Source: Datnioides undecimradiatus | Lineage: Eukaryota; Chordata; Actinopteri; Lobotiformes; Datnioididae | Assembly: GCA_008933995.1 (NCBI GenBank) | Contig: WARS01000013.1 | Location: forward strand, 11,543,808-11,607,807 | DNA: 64,000 nt | Direction: 5' to 3' | Shown: positions 27,501-39,499 of the stretch, in pieces | How positions within the stretch are numbered: position 1 is the first letter of the stretch | How the letters are laid out: each line of letters begins with the position of its first letter | The notes under the pieces: generated by a model | Seen by the model: only the letters and a program-made list of their open reading frames with translations | Databases searched by the model: none | What the model was told of the DNA's origin: nothing | Position numbers and translations under genes: made by a program

Positions 27501-30125
27501 AATCCTAAACTGGTTGATTGCATTTGTCTATATGTCCAAACGTGTTTTTTTTCAGATCAGTTATATCATCCATCCTTTATTTCTCTACAGATTGTTCCCA
27601 TCCCAGACACCCACCCTCTGCTGGTGTTTGTAAACCCCAAAAGTGGAGGAAAGCAGGGAGAAAGGTAAACAGCTCAATATATTGTGTAACTTGTGTAATT
27701 GTGTAATCTATTTGTGTTTTTGAATATGAATATGGTTACTCTCACTTACTTTATTCCTCTGCGCTTTGTTGATTTGTCTGTGTTGTGTCTCTGTCCTCTC
27801 AACAGAGTGCTCAGGAAGTTTCAGTACCTGCTGAATCCGCGTCAAGTGTACAACCTGTCCAACGGAGGTCCTGCACCAGGGTACAGCACGCTTTTACTAC
27901 CGTGAGACACACAGTCGGACTGACTCATTTGTTGATTCATGCTGATGCTGTCTTTGACTCTTCAGACTACACTTCTTCCGCAATCTGCGTGAGTACAGGA
28001 TCTTGGCATGTGGAGGCGATGGCACCGTTGGGTGGCTCCTGGATGCTATAGGTACTGCAGGTCCTGTTGGAGGTAAGTAAGTTAATTGTCTGTAAGGCTA
28101 ACGAAACATTCTTATGTTTTCAGACAAAGAAGACCTCCAGGTGCATCCTCCTGTAGCTGTTTTGCCTCTGGGCACTGGGAATGACCTGGCTCGTTGTCTG
28201 CGCTGGGGTGGAGGTAAAACCATCAACGCATCAAATCTAAACCGAGCCACCATCATGGTGACATTATCACCATCACTGGAGCCTTATGTCATACACTTCT
28301 ACCCTTCTTTTGTGTAATGACAGGCTATGAGGGGTCAGACTTGAGAGAGATCCTGAAGGAGATTGAAGTAAGCGAGTTGGTTCTCATGGATCGCTGGAGC
28401 ATCCAGGTGATACCAGACAACCCCCAAGAGGAAGGAGACCCTGTGCCCTATGAGATCATCAACAACTACTTCTCTATTGGAGTGGTGAGTCTCTGCCTCA
28501 TGGAGGAATGTTAACATCACACATGATTATGGATTATAAGCACGAACACATTGCCTGAAATATGACTTGATATGATTGCATTTGTGTCTGTGTGAGCAGG
28601 ATGCTTCTATTGCTCACCGTTTCCACTCCATGAGAGAGAAACACCCACAGAGGTTCAACAGCAGGTGAGGATTCACACCAACTGGATGGAGTGTTTTTTC
28701 ATGTAACATGACTTCGCTTTAGTTTTACATAAAGGTTTTGCTCTCTGTTGTATATTAGAATGAAGAACAAACTTTGGTATTTTGAGTTTGCCACTTCTGA
28801 GACCATCTCCGCCTCTTGCAAGAGGCTGAAGGAATGTCTCATGATTGAGGTTAGGTTATTTCTAATAGCCAAACGTATCATTTGTAATTCACATAATTGC
28901 TCTAAGTTTTAAGTCACACTTTTGTTCAGCCGTGTGTACAGAAAACAACATGTTGTTTTGCCTCCACCAGTGTTGTGGGAGATCTCTGGACCTGAGCGGC
29001 ATGTCTCTGGAGGGCATAGCTGTCCTCAACATACCCAGCATGCATGGAGGCTCCAACCTCTGGGGTGAGTCCAAGAAGCCTGACAATGTGTCAGAGGTGG
29101 AGCACAGTGAGGTCATCACTGACCCTGAACTTCTTAAAACAATTTCACAAGGTGAGACTTGACTGTATTTTTTAAAATCTATTTAATCATTCTGTTAATA
29201 CATTCTCACTGCCTTCTTGTATGCAAATGCCATCAACATGTTTGAACTTGATCTGTGCAAACTGTTGCTCCGCAGATATGAGTGATAGGCGTTTAGAGGT
29301 GGTGGGGCTGGAAGGAGTCATAGAGATGGGACAGATCTACACGGGACTAAAGAGCGCTGGGCACAGGCTGGCACAGACCTCCCAAATTACCATCAGGTTG
29401 TTTACTTTTACCCACAGGTGGATGACAAAAATAAGTACAGAGTGGGCAAATAAATTAAACATTATAAAGTAAACAAGGCTGAATTCTTTTGGGTTGCATT
29501 GTGTTGTCACATGTAAAGGTTAGTCTGATGTACACATATACACATATGACATAACATCCACATACAATATATTTAAATCTCACTTTTTCTTCTCTCTGTG
29601 TGCAGGACAATCAAACCCCTGCCCATGCAAGTTGATGGGGAGCCCTGGATGCAGCCTCCATGTACTGTAAGTGCCATAAGTCTGTTTAATTCAGCAGCAA
29701 AACTCAGGTATCACATAATAGATTTTAAATCCAAGAGGTTGTAGGGCACAATTTAAATCATTAATAGATTTGTTTTGATTAAAGTCAGGTAGGATTCAGT
29801 GCCCAGGGCTGAAGGTGGATACTGGAACTGGGCCAGACAGTGCTGAAATAACACAGGAAGTGATGTGTTTTCAGATTAAACGTGCAGAGTTTGTTTCAGG
29901 ATAACAGCGAGATTCTTGGTTTGAATGAAGAATAGAGAGAATACTTGCTTTTCCAGACAATTTGGACACATCCAATTTTTGTATTTTATCAGACATGATA
30001 ATTAAATTGTCAGTAACCAAGATTATGTTTGGTATTTATTATAGATCCACATAACTCACAAGAACCAAGCTAACATGCTGATGGCTGCACCAACCAAACC
30101 GTCCGGCTTCTTTCACCTCAAGTAG
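21507..30125 (+). CDS. dgka: Diacylglycerol kinase alpha
   Basis: Coding exons: 21507-21579, 23288-23364, 23596-23740, 24042-24116, 24260-24309, 24516-24590, 24761-24877, 24984-25101, 25316-25404, 26475-26585, 26677-26775, 26902-26952, 27591-27664, 27806-27880, 27966-28051, 28124-28213, 28324-28484, 28600-28664, 28759-28849, 28971-29151, 29276-29396, 29606-29666, 30045-30125. Total 2166 nt, 721 residues (human 735). The enzyme phosphorylates diacylglycerol to phosphatidic acid, ending DAG signalling. Order: recoverin-like N-terminal region; two EF-hands ([12 protein letters not shown] and [12 protein letters not shown], all calcium ligands present); two C1 zinc domains ([11 protein letters not shown] onward; [14 protein letters not shown] onward); catalytic domain with nucleotide loop [13 protein letters not shown] and [17 protein letters not shown]; accessory domain ending [13 protein letters not shown]-hands plus two C1 domains mark a type I DGK; the C-terminus and synteny mark alpha rather than beta or gamma. 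Exon 3 has a weak GTCAAG donor. Confidence 0.96.
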
Positions 30126-31545
30126 ACTAATGGTGTCATCAAAATGATGCAGAATGAGTATTATATAGTATAAAGGAGATCGTTAATTTATGAGTATGTG
30201 TTTTTATCATTAAGTATCAGTGTCTATTTTGTATGCACTTAATCTATTGCATAGTTTTAAAAGATTTCAAAGTCACTGGAGGCAGAGACCGCACTGACAA
30301 ACCAAAGCAAAAGTTCAAATTTCACTTATCAGTCTGGTCGCTGTTCTTGTGTGCCAACTTCGATGTATTGCAACCATTTTTCTTTGTTTTGTTTTTGTCA
30401 GTAAAAGAGCAGAGTATGTTGTGTATCTACAGTACATGGACAAGCAGTATAATTCCTTATGTTGTGTTGTGATAGCTTTATTTGTTATCAAATTTACAGT
30501 AGTTTTGATGCATACTTCCTAATGCAGCTGATGAACTGGCTTTGTTCAGCCTTCAGACGCTCACAGCAGTTCACTGTATTCAACAACACTTTCCTACCTG
30601 TCTTTTCTCATATCTTTCACTAACAGCACTCATTCAAATAAAAAAATGTTTTCGTTTTTAAATTGTTTTTATAAGCAGGTTGATAAAATAACATGCAAAG
30701 CACTCAGTTGTTTTTGTAGCTTTGATTGGGCCTAATCCATTAATCACTGTCTTTGGAGTTGCCCCAGAGGAACGGCAGCCATCGGCCATGGGATGTGGCA
30801 CCCTTGCTTTCGCCTTTCTTTTAGCACGCTGTACAGTTTTACTCAAGTGGAAAGAAGCTGCCCCACCCACATGTTCCCAGTAGCTTGAGAACATACTGTC
30901 ATCCCTAAATTTGCCAGGAATATGGTACACGGTGCAACGGTCAGAGAAAAAAAGTTTAAGTTTGGGGTCCATTTGTAGTCCTGAGATGTGCAATGTTGTT
31001 TTAAATTTCATTTTCTATTAATTTATTTACTCTTTCCCTTAAACCGTTTGCATGCCGCCTTTCTTGTTTGCACAATGCGTGGACGTTTCTCTCTATTACT
31101 CTTGAAATGGGTCTGGGGTGGGAAATGTACAAATATTATAACCTTCTTGCGGGTGTTATTTCATCCTGCAGCACATTTCTGTGAGGTACAAATGTGTGCA
31201 CATAATTTGCATTGGGCTACTTTCAATTATTGTTTGTGTTTCTTCTTAAATAGTACATATTTGTCTGTGGGTATACACTTGTGATTGTATTCATTTATAC
31301 TACCTTTAACTCCCATAGTGTTCAATCCTAAATATGGTTATAGACCATTGTAATGATGGATGACACTATGTTATTATTGCTATTGATATAATTTTACTGA
31401 TATTTTTGTTTACACTTTGATTTTTAGCTATTAAAATGATGGGGGTGCTGAGGTGGGTTGGTTTGGTGGGCTATATGCACTATATTGGCTATATGCACTA
31501 TACTTTGAAACTGAAATGTAATAAAAGAAAAACCTTTTGACTGTA
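30126..31545 (+). other. dgka 3' untranslated region
   Basis: Following the dgka stop, AATAAA signals are visible at 30638-30643 and 31520-31525. The second is followed by a short gap and then AT-poor sequence, a plausible distal cleavage site. An 18-bp tandem duplication lies at 31469-31504. No coding potential was recognised. Confidence 0.55.
31469..31504 (+). repeat. 18-bp tandem duplication
   Basis: Two adjacent 18-base copies, 31469-31486 and 31487-31504, differ at one position. Each begins GGCTATATGCACTATA. They lie just before the distal dgka AATAAA signal. Confidence 0.9.
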
Positions 31546-34500
31546 CAAAGATTTGTTAGTCAATCATAACTATCCTGAAATTGCTGGGCAGGGAGTCTTA
31601 GATATATTTGGAAAAATTTCACAAATTTATTATAGAAACAGGCATCCTATTGTATTGAATACAATTAGGTATACTGGACAAGAGTAATGCTAGTTTCCGG
31701 TAGTTAACTTCTTGTTGTTAACAGGAAGATAATTTAGGTCTTTGCATCATCAGATGGTAACACAGTTCTCCCACTGATTAATTATTAACTGGGATAGAAA
31801 ATACACAGAGACCTTAGGAAACCTAAGAAAATGTTACTTATTATGAAATCATACAAAATATAAATATAATATGACTTGAGAAATGTTTTGCTAAGGCTCA
31901 CTGATTGTGTCTTCAACATTCAGAGGTCAGTCATATGTTGGATTTTCATTATAATTATAAACTACATGAAGCATGATTGCATGTACATTTATCATCTTGT
32001 CCTAATGCCAAATTGTGTAGTTGTCTTTTCTATGTATGTTTTGACAATAAGGTTTACACATGAGGCATCAAAGTAACAGCATTTATTGAATAGGCCCGAA
32101 TGCTTAGTGAAAAGAGCAGACAAGGGAAATACTTCATTTCTGTTGCCCCACTACAGTATCTTGTTTGTTCTTGTAGTATTTTGTAACATATTGTCTGATC
32201 TTTTTATATTTGTGGGGACATTACTGTGCTGCAGCTGAATATTAAGTTCTCGAATGCTGCAGTACACTCGAATGAGACAGTTTTTAATAGAGGACACAGG
32301 GGCTTCATTTTCATCTAAATCTTTGAAAGCAGAAATGGGACCAGACCTGAAACACTGCATAATCATATGCCTCCCATTTCTGATAAGGAATGTTTATTAG
32401 CATTTAATGGCAATAACTCAAAATAATGACTTTTATATATTCATTTTCAGTATTTTGGGTGTGCAATATTACTTTGCCTGCAGTCCACTTATTGAAATTC
32501 TAAATCTAAGTTGCTTAAATCTCCTTAATACCAAAGCATGACAGCATACAATGAGACAGGCTTTGCGTCAGTGTGGGAGGGGAAGCAGGACAACTAATCC
32601 AGAAGTGGAAACAGCAAAGGTTTGTTCAGCATAGATGACGTGTGCTTGTGTATGAGCGAGAGAAAGACATTGAGCTTTAAAGATATTTATACATTACAGT
32701 ATATTGATTGATATTTGGAATAAATAATCTGAACCTGAAAAGTAGCTTGAAACAAAAGTAAAAGTACAATATTTGCTTCTGAAATGTAGAAGTAAAAGCA
32801 GAATTAAATGCAAATACTAAAGTAAAGTCCAAGTATCTTGAGCAAATGTACTTTGCACCACTGCTGGCACCAAACCACCTCTGTATCCTCAACAGCTGGT
32901 ACTGGTGCCAAGCTATGTCAGCAGTTCTGCTTTCTGAGGCCAAGAGATTTAAAACACTTCTTGCACAAACGACTGTTTATTACTCTGAAAGCTGTATAAC
33001 GGAGAAAAATAATATTTACAAAACAGTTGCATGACTACATTTTACAATGAACAAAATTTAGTAAAAAAACACACCAACAAACTGAACCTACAACCAGTGC
33101 ATTATGTTTAATATAATTCTTATGTAATTCTTAAATATTTAATCATTACATAATTCTTGATGATTTAACCTGGCAGATAGTGCGACAGCATGTGCGTGCT
33201 CTTCCGTCTGTGTATTGTGTGTGCGTGTGCTACATGTCAGCATATGTGTGTTCTTGCATGACTAAGTGAAAGAGACCTGCAGAGAGAACATGTTAAGTCT
33301 AGTCTGTTATTTTATATTCATACTGTGTCCGAGACAGCGTCATATTCTAACCCCTGTAATTAATGGAGTTAATTCCAGGCTCGTCTGCGCAGTCGCTTTA
33401 GCTGCAGCTATTTCCCTCTTTGGAGGAACTCGGAACTGTTTCTCACCCTTTGAGTGATCCATCTCAATTTCTTCATGCGTAAAAACAAAAAGAAAAAAAG
33501 AAACTTGATCACGCCCAAAGATCCCCGGAGAGGGATCAAATGTAACTGTTGGTTGTCCTAGAAAAGTTATGACATGCGAGGTATTAGGTGGTGCTTAAAC
33601 TGATGCTTACAGACACCTGCTGCTTTAGCTGTGACAGTCATCGTGCAAATCACCTGACGATGAAGACGTGACATGACTTGATTTTTACACCTCTTGACTT
33701 CAAAATGCAAACTGCTGTAATTGTCATATCTTGTGGCTCTGAGTAAGGATCTTTGTTCCCAAGATATAAGGATACAATTATCTGGATAGATGAGGTCGGT
33801 GTGCATTTGAGGGACTCCTGTATTTGTTCATTCACAACTATTCAAAAAGTGTTACCCTGCGGGCACTTTGTTTGTCCCCAGTGCAAGCAGTAAAACATAA
33901 ACACAGAATGAAACACCCAGCACATAAACAAGAAAATTATTAAAAAGTAATAATGTGTACATGCAAGGACAAAGCAGAAAAAGAAAAAAAAATCACCTTA
34001 GGCATAAGTAGATGTTTTGGACTTTCCCTCATATCACGATATAGGTCATGTGATATGAGGGAAAGCTCCACGGGTGATACTAACATTACTAGGAGTCCTT
34101 AATGCAGACTACTTTATCTGTAATTTATGACAAACTCCATTTGCTGATAAGAATGATGTGATGTTATTAATTCCCCCAGAACAGCCATTTATGGACACTG
34201 AGATTAGGTTGTTTTGTCATGTCAATACAAGCAAAAGGGCTGTTGGAAATAAGCAGTCATATCAATGAAAACAGAAAAGCAATATTATACAACCAAGAGA
34301 TAAACTCATCTGATCATAATGTAATTTCATTTATACCACTTCTTTCATAAATTAAAATGGAGCAGGTAATTTTATTATAATTTCAGCAATTTTATCTCAA
34401 AATGTCTTTTGAAATAGACACTGTAATATTTGGAGTTTGGAGTTATAGATATAAGCTAAGCATGAGAAAAATAAAATCACAAAAAAATCACAGCTTTAGG

Positions 34501-34690
34501 TGTTGAATAGGCACGTGTTGGTACATTTTTCTCGATGAGTTTACTTGAGAGATGGCAGCGGTTTTGAGACAGAACTCCCGTTTTATGAAGAAAACATACA
34601 GGTGTTTCCTGGTCTGTCACGTGATAACACACCTTCCTGTTGTAAATGCGTGTAATATCTACATTTCCAGTCATAAAACGCCTGCACCTC
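31546..34690. other. Spacer between dgka and the nr4a1 promoter
   Basis: I find no gene in this 3.1 kb. It includes the perfect hairpin at 34018-34070 described separately and otherwise AT-rich unique-looking sequence. Distal regulatory elements of nr4a1 could lie here, but none can be named from the sequence. Confidence 0.5.
34018..34070. repeat. Inverted repeat (hairpin)
   Basis: A perfect 16-bp stem pairs 34022-34037 (CTTTCCCTCATATCAC) with 34050-34065 around a 12-base loop. Allowing one bulged C at 34066 extends it by TGGA/TCCA to about 20 bp. It is about 630 bases upstream of the first nr4a1 MEF2 site. Confidence 0.95.
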
Positions 34691-34700
34691 CAAACTACAG

Positions 34701-34710
34701 CTATTTTTAG
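34701..34710 (+). promoter_or_regulatory. MEF2 site 1 of nr4a1
   Basis: CTATTTTTAG fits the MEF2 consensus YTA(A/T)4TAR exactly. Established work on mouse Nur77 describes a pair of promoter MEF2 sites that mediate calcium-induced expression in T cells. This is the distal member of the pair here. Confidence 0.75.
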
Positions 34711-34760
34711 CACTTTTCATCCAGTAATAGCCCCACGTGAACGCTGCTGTCGTTGTCGGT

Positions 34761-34770
34761 TTATATTTAG
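34761..34770 (+). promoter_or_regulatory. MEF2 site 2 of nr4a1
   Basis: TTATATTTAG fits the MEF2 consensus. It lies 60 bases after the first site (start to start), a spacing close to that of the mouse Nur77 pair as I recall it. Confidence 0.75.
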
Positions 34771-34792
34771 AAAGCACGCTCCCCCTGAGTTT

Positions 34793-34799
34793 TGCGTCA
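34793..34799 (+). promoter_or_regulatory. AP-1/CRE-like TGCGTCA element
   Basis: TGCGTCA is the sequence of the NAP elements reported in the rat/mouse NGFI-B (Nur77) promoter, which bind JunD-type factors. A second copy follows at 34815. Confidence 0.6.
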
Positions 34800-34814
34800 A
34801 TGGAATCCCGTGCG

Positions 34815-34821
34815 TGCGTCA
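34815..34821 (+). promoter_or_regulatory. Second TGCGTCA element
   Basis: A second TGCGTCA follows 22 bases after the first. An inverted CCAAT box (ATTGG, 34855-34859) lies between it and the CArG box. Confidence 0.6.
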
Positions 34822-34891
34822 CACGGAAGAACGTCTTTGTCGAGCCCAACGCTGATTGGCTAGTGACCCGGAAAGTTCCACCGCCCGTTCA

Positions 34892-34901
34892 CCATTTTTG
34901 G
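34892..34901 (+). promoter_or_regulatory. CArG box (serum response element)
   Basis: CCATTTTTGG matches CC(A/T)6GG exactly, the binding site of serum response factor. Its place, about 200 bases before the donor of the noncoding first exon, suits an immediate-early promoter. Confidence 0.7.
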
Positions 34902-34929
34902 GCACTGGCCCGCCTTTTTCTCGAAATAA

Positions 34930-35095
34930 AACAAGAGTGTATGGAGCCTCCTGCGTCGGTCTGACCCAGTGTGTGTGTGTGAATGTGTTTGAATGAGTGT
35001 GTGTGCTGACAGCAGCTGGCAGAGGTGACATTCATCAGTTCTATTCGTTTGGAATAAACGAAAAGCCTCAAAATCTGGATATTTACATGAACCAG
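34930..35095 (+). other. nr4a1: nr4a1 noncoding first exon (approximate 5' end)
   Basis: A strong donor, AACCAG|GTGAGT, ends this exon at 35095. The 5' boundary is not defined by sequence; it is placed after the CArG box. The exon contains an ATG at 35087-35089 that splices into a short frame overlapping the main start codon. Confidence 0.55.
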
Positions 35096-36653
35096 GTGAG
35101 TGAAAGTGGAATGTTTGTTTGCATGTATTAATGTATATTAATTTAGAGGGACAAAGTAATGCTGGTGTTAGATTTTTGTGCTTGCATTACAGCTTCATTA
35201 TAACTTCTTCCATAATAATTTAGACTGATTGAACTGCTGATACAACTATTGTTGTTCTGCCTCACACTTAAGGTCTTTTGATGGTTTGATAAAAAGTAAT
35301 GTCTATAAATGTCAAAGCTACTGCGTTACAAGTGTGTTGGGTACAGCTTGCTAAAACTAATGCAGTCAAATACCAACAGTGCCGTAGCCAATGCTACCTT
35401 CAATGTTTGGTTTTATTGAAACTATTTTAGAGAGGCATTGATTCAGCTCATTTATGTAACACAGAGTGGATAATATTACAAACTACACCATACCAGCAGA
35501 ACAAACTACAGCATTTGCAGCCAACTCAACACTAGTTTTAGGTATGTGTACCTAAAAAACCTGACAAGTGTAAACAGCAGTGTTGTATGATAAATTGTTG
35601 GACATTTCTTCAAGTGTGATTGATTAAGTGATTGCAGCTAGTAATAATACTGCTCTTGCAACTGTACTGTGTACAGTTTCCTAAAATTTCTCTCAGCTGT
35701 CTGGTTTACAATCTCTTCAAAGTCTTGTCAGGATTTTACATGTTGCATGATTTATGCATGGGTCTATAACTGTTGCTATACAGTATGAGAAGACGTATAG
35801 AGTAGGGTCTATTAATAGGACACAAGACACACATTGGACACTTGAGCACTAGGGTCTCCTCATAAATCAAACTTTATTATAAATAAATTATTTAACAATT
35901 TAAACTAGTTTCAATTCCCAAATGTTTTCATGACGCTTGTGTATTTAAATATTTAAAACCCTATGTAGTGAAAAAGTATGCACTTGTGCATACACACCCA
36001 TTCACCCAACCATGCAGACACACGCACACATAAACAGGCTTTGCCACCTTTCCCATTTCAGTTGGCACATAGTCCACCGTGAAATACAATCTGCATTACT
36101 CTCTGGTACATTCCCTGTGAAAGAGGGTTGCCCTCCACTGAAAGAAGTTTTCAGAGCATTAACAGCCAGTAACACAATATCTGACAATATCTGATTGCAC
36201 CACTGGACCACCCTCTGCATTTTCTGAAGAGGACAGATTGGCAACGAAGCAAGAGAAATGGCATGTAGGGGAAATGAGACGGTGTGTGTTCAAGTTGTTA
36301 ATGCAGGCTACTGTTTGGATGGTTACAGGGGGGAGGATTAAAAAATGCTGACCTAAATGTTTAAAGCAATATCTAATTTACTTTGAAGTCTGAACTTCAT
36401 TGCATGCATTGCAGTATTGCTACAGACAAATGTTTAAACAGACAACTCCTTGTCAGCCCTTCAGTGATTTTAGAATAAAAGCAAATAATGCTCTTAACAC
36501 TTTTTTAAAAAGTTCAACTTTTACACATTTTTACACATTTACACACCCAAACTCCTGTTTAGGGTTATCAAGAATTTTTCTAGATTAATATCTGACATGA
36601 ACAAACACAGGTTTATTTTCACTTGTAGTAATTATTGCTTTCCTCTGTCCTAG
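35096..36653 (+). other. nr4a1 first intron
   Basis: This 1.56 kb intron lies between the noncoding exon and the first coding exon. No exon, RNA gene or repeat family was recognised in it. Confidence 0.6.
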
Positions 36654-36655
36654 AG

Positions 36656-39499
36656 ATGCCCTGTGTACAAACCCAGTATCCATCCTTGCCCCATGACACC
36701 TACTTCAGCTCTGAGTTCTTGAATCCTGACCTCAGTGCCAAACTGATGATGGACATCAGTGGCCAAAAGGACCAGCTGTCTACATCTTCGTTGCCTAGCA
36801 TCAACACCTTGGTGGGAAATGGTTACATGGGGGAGTTTGATGCTTATTCCTGCAAGATTACCACCTCCCCTCCTGCCTCTACAGTTTCATTCAGCCATAC
36901 TGTGGTAGCTGAAAACTCCTGCCCTCAGATGCAGAGCCAAGCCTTCAAGCTGGATGATGTCCAGGTGTATGGCTGTTACCCGGGATCCTTTGCGCTCAGC
37001 TGCCTTGATGAAACGCTGTCATCATGTGGCTCTGACTACTATGGCAGCCCAGTTTATGCCGCTGCTTCACCTCCAACCCCAGGCTTTCAGACCCAGTCTG
37101 CACCTGTCTGGGACTCCCCTTTCAGCCCCTACCCCTCAGTCCCCCCATCCTCTGTAGCTGATAAGGCTGCCATGGCACAGCAACTCTCCTTTTTCACCTT
37201 CAGCCCCACACCAGAGCAGCAGTCTCCCCTTGGGCAGCATCAGGATGTTCCACCAGCCCAGGACGACCCATTCTTCATGCCTCCTCAGCAGCATGTCTCT
37301 CCACTTCAGTGTCCCCCCATGTCCTTGGAACATGGAGCCCTGGAAAGTCCCAGGGTAGTGGAGGGGGGCATGACATCTCCTAAAACACACAATCCAGGAT
37401 CCAGTGAGAGCCGCTGTGCAGTTTGTGGTGACAATGCATCCTGTCAGCACTATGGAGTCCGTACCTGTGAGGGCTGCAAAGGTTTCTTCAAGGTAAATAG
37501 CTGAACAGCATTCTACAGGTTTATTCTACTGAGTTGGGCCTGACGGACAAATTACAAGGAAAACATAGCACCTGATAATAGCTTATTGCACTTATATCAG
37601 TACCAACACTATGGCTCAGGAAGTTTAGAAACATTGAAACCATAGAAGGTTTGTCTTTCTTTTTTCAACTGTACAATGTAACTGTAAGTATGCATCTTGA
37701 TGACGAGACAAATGTAAGTAGCTCTTGTTAAAACTTATTCAACATATCATTCATATGAGCTTTGCCAGCAGTGCACCAATGACTATTGGCTGATTGACCA
37801 ATCCCAGTTTGCATTTTTGTTCAAGAGAACTACAACTAATAGAGATTTATTGGTTAATTTCTGTCATTTACATTGTCATATGTGTGAAGTGTTATAAGCC
37901 TATAGTAATGTAATTCTTTTTCCTTGTTCAACAGCGAACTGTACAGAAAAATGCAAAGTATGTGTGCCTTGCCAATAAAGACTGTCCAGTGGACAAGAGG
38001 AGGAGGAACCGCTGCCAGTTCTGCCGCTTCCAGAAATGTCTTGCAGTGGGAATGGTCAAAGAAGGTAATGCAATGTCAGACTCTCTTAAAGCCTTCAGTG
38101 ACTAATATATGATGTCAAGAAACTGGGGTTTGTAATGACAGTCTTGTGAAGCCAAGGTTAGGAATGACAGGCATATGTAACCAGAGCCTTACAGTGCCAG
38201 CTGCAGAAAAAGGGAAACTGAAACTGATATAGCAGTTGTTTTTTTCAATTGTGGCCATGTGAGAGTCACAAACGTGTACTCAAAGTGTCTCCTCTCCTCT
38301 TTTCTGTCCCTCTCTTAGTTGTTCGCACAGACAGCCTCAAAGGTCGCCGGGGTCGTCTACCCTCCAAACCTAAAATTCTGGCTGAGGCTTCATCCACAAC
38401 CCCAACTGTCAACATCATAGCTTCTCTTGTCAGGGCACATATAGACTCAAACCCAACCATTGGAAAGCTTGACTACTCCAAGGTAACTTGCAAGACTTTG
38501 CAGAACACCCAGAGCTATTCCATATCAATGAGATCAATTACAATTACATCAACACAGGAGGCAGAATGACAACTTGGACATCTCATTGGTGGTATTTGCT
38601 GCTTTCTTCATTAGTTTTGAACTTTCCCCCTTCTTCCTTCTCAGTACCAGGAGACAGTCGACAACTTGAAAGAAAAGGAGGATGCTGGTGATATCCAGCA
38701 GTTTTATGACTTGCTCACGGGTTCTTTGGATGTCATAAAAAACTGGGCTGAAACCATACCGGGATTTACAGATTTCTGCACAGAAGACCAGGAGCTGCTC
38801 CTTGAATCTGCCTTTGTTGAACTCTTCATTCTGCGACTTGCATACAGGTTGGTTTCTTTTACATGTCTAAAAAATGCCACATTAACTAATATTTAATCAG
38901 ACCAGTTTGCAGTTTTCAGTGTGCTGATTGTACTGTTTGTTTCACATGGTCAGGTCAAATCCTGAGAAGAACAAGCTGATATTCTGTAACGGCGTGGTTC
39001 TCCACCGACTGCAGTGCATTCGCAGTTTTGGCGACTGGATTGACTCCATCATGGATTTCTCTCAGAACTTACACCGCATGAACTTAGACATCTCCTTGTT
39101 TGCTTGCCTTGCAGCGCTAGTTATCATCACTGGTGAGAGCTTCTGTTTGGTTTTTATCACAGTGAATCTGACTGCATTTGCATTTTAATGTTTATGTTCA
39201 GAAGAGTGTTACTCATGAGAATGTCATTTTTTCTAGATCGCCATGGCCTTAAAGAGCCCAAACGGGTCGAGGACTTTCAGAATCATCTCATCACTTGTTT
39301 AAGGGAACATGTGAGCGGCAATGGACCAGAGGCGAGCCGGACCCAGCCCAACTATCTTTCTCGTCTTCTGGGCAAACTCCCCGAACTGAGGACTCTATGC
39401 ACACAGGGCCTACAGCGTATCTTCTACCTGAAACTAGAGGATCTGGTCCCCCCTCCACCAATAGTGGAGAAAATCTTTATGGATACGCTTCCCTTCTGA
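36656..39499 (+). CDS. nr4a1: Nuclear receptor NR4A1 (Nur77/NGFI-B)
   Basis: Six coding exons: 36656-37492, 37935-38064, 38319-38482, 38645-38847, 38954-39132, 39237-39499; 591 residues (human 598). NR4A1 is an orphan nuclear receptor, induced within minutes of stimulation, that binds the NBRE (AAAGGTCA) as a monomer. The N-terminal activation domain opens MPCVQTQY and keeps the conserved VYGCYPG and SDYYGSPV stretches. The DNA-binding domain starts [20 protein letters not shown], with P-box CEGCKG, and continues into the A-box [17 protein letters not shown]. The ligand-binding domain includes [20 protein letters not shown] and ends [19 protein letters not shown], the NR4A terminal helix. The exon pattern, with a coding exon ending just after the first zinc finger, is that of the NR4A family. 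N-terminal similarity and synteny point to NR4A1 rather than NR4A2 or NR4A3. Confidence 0.96.
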
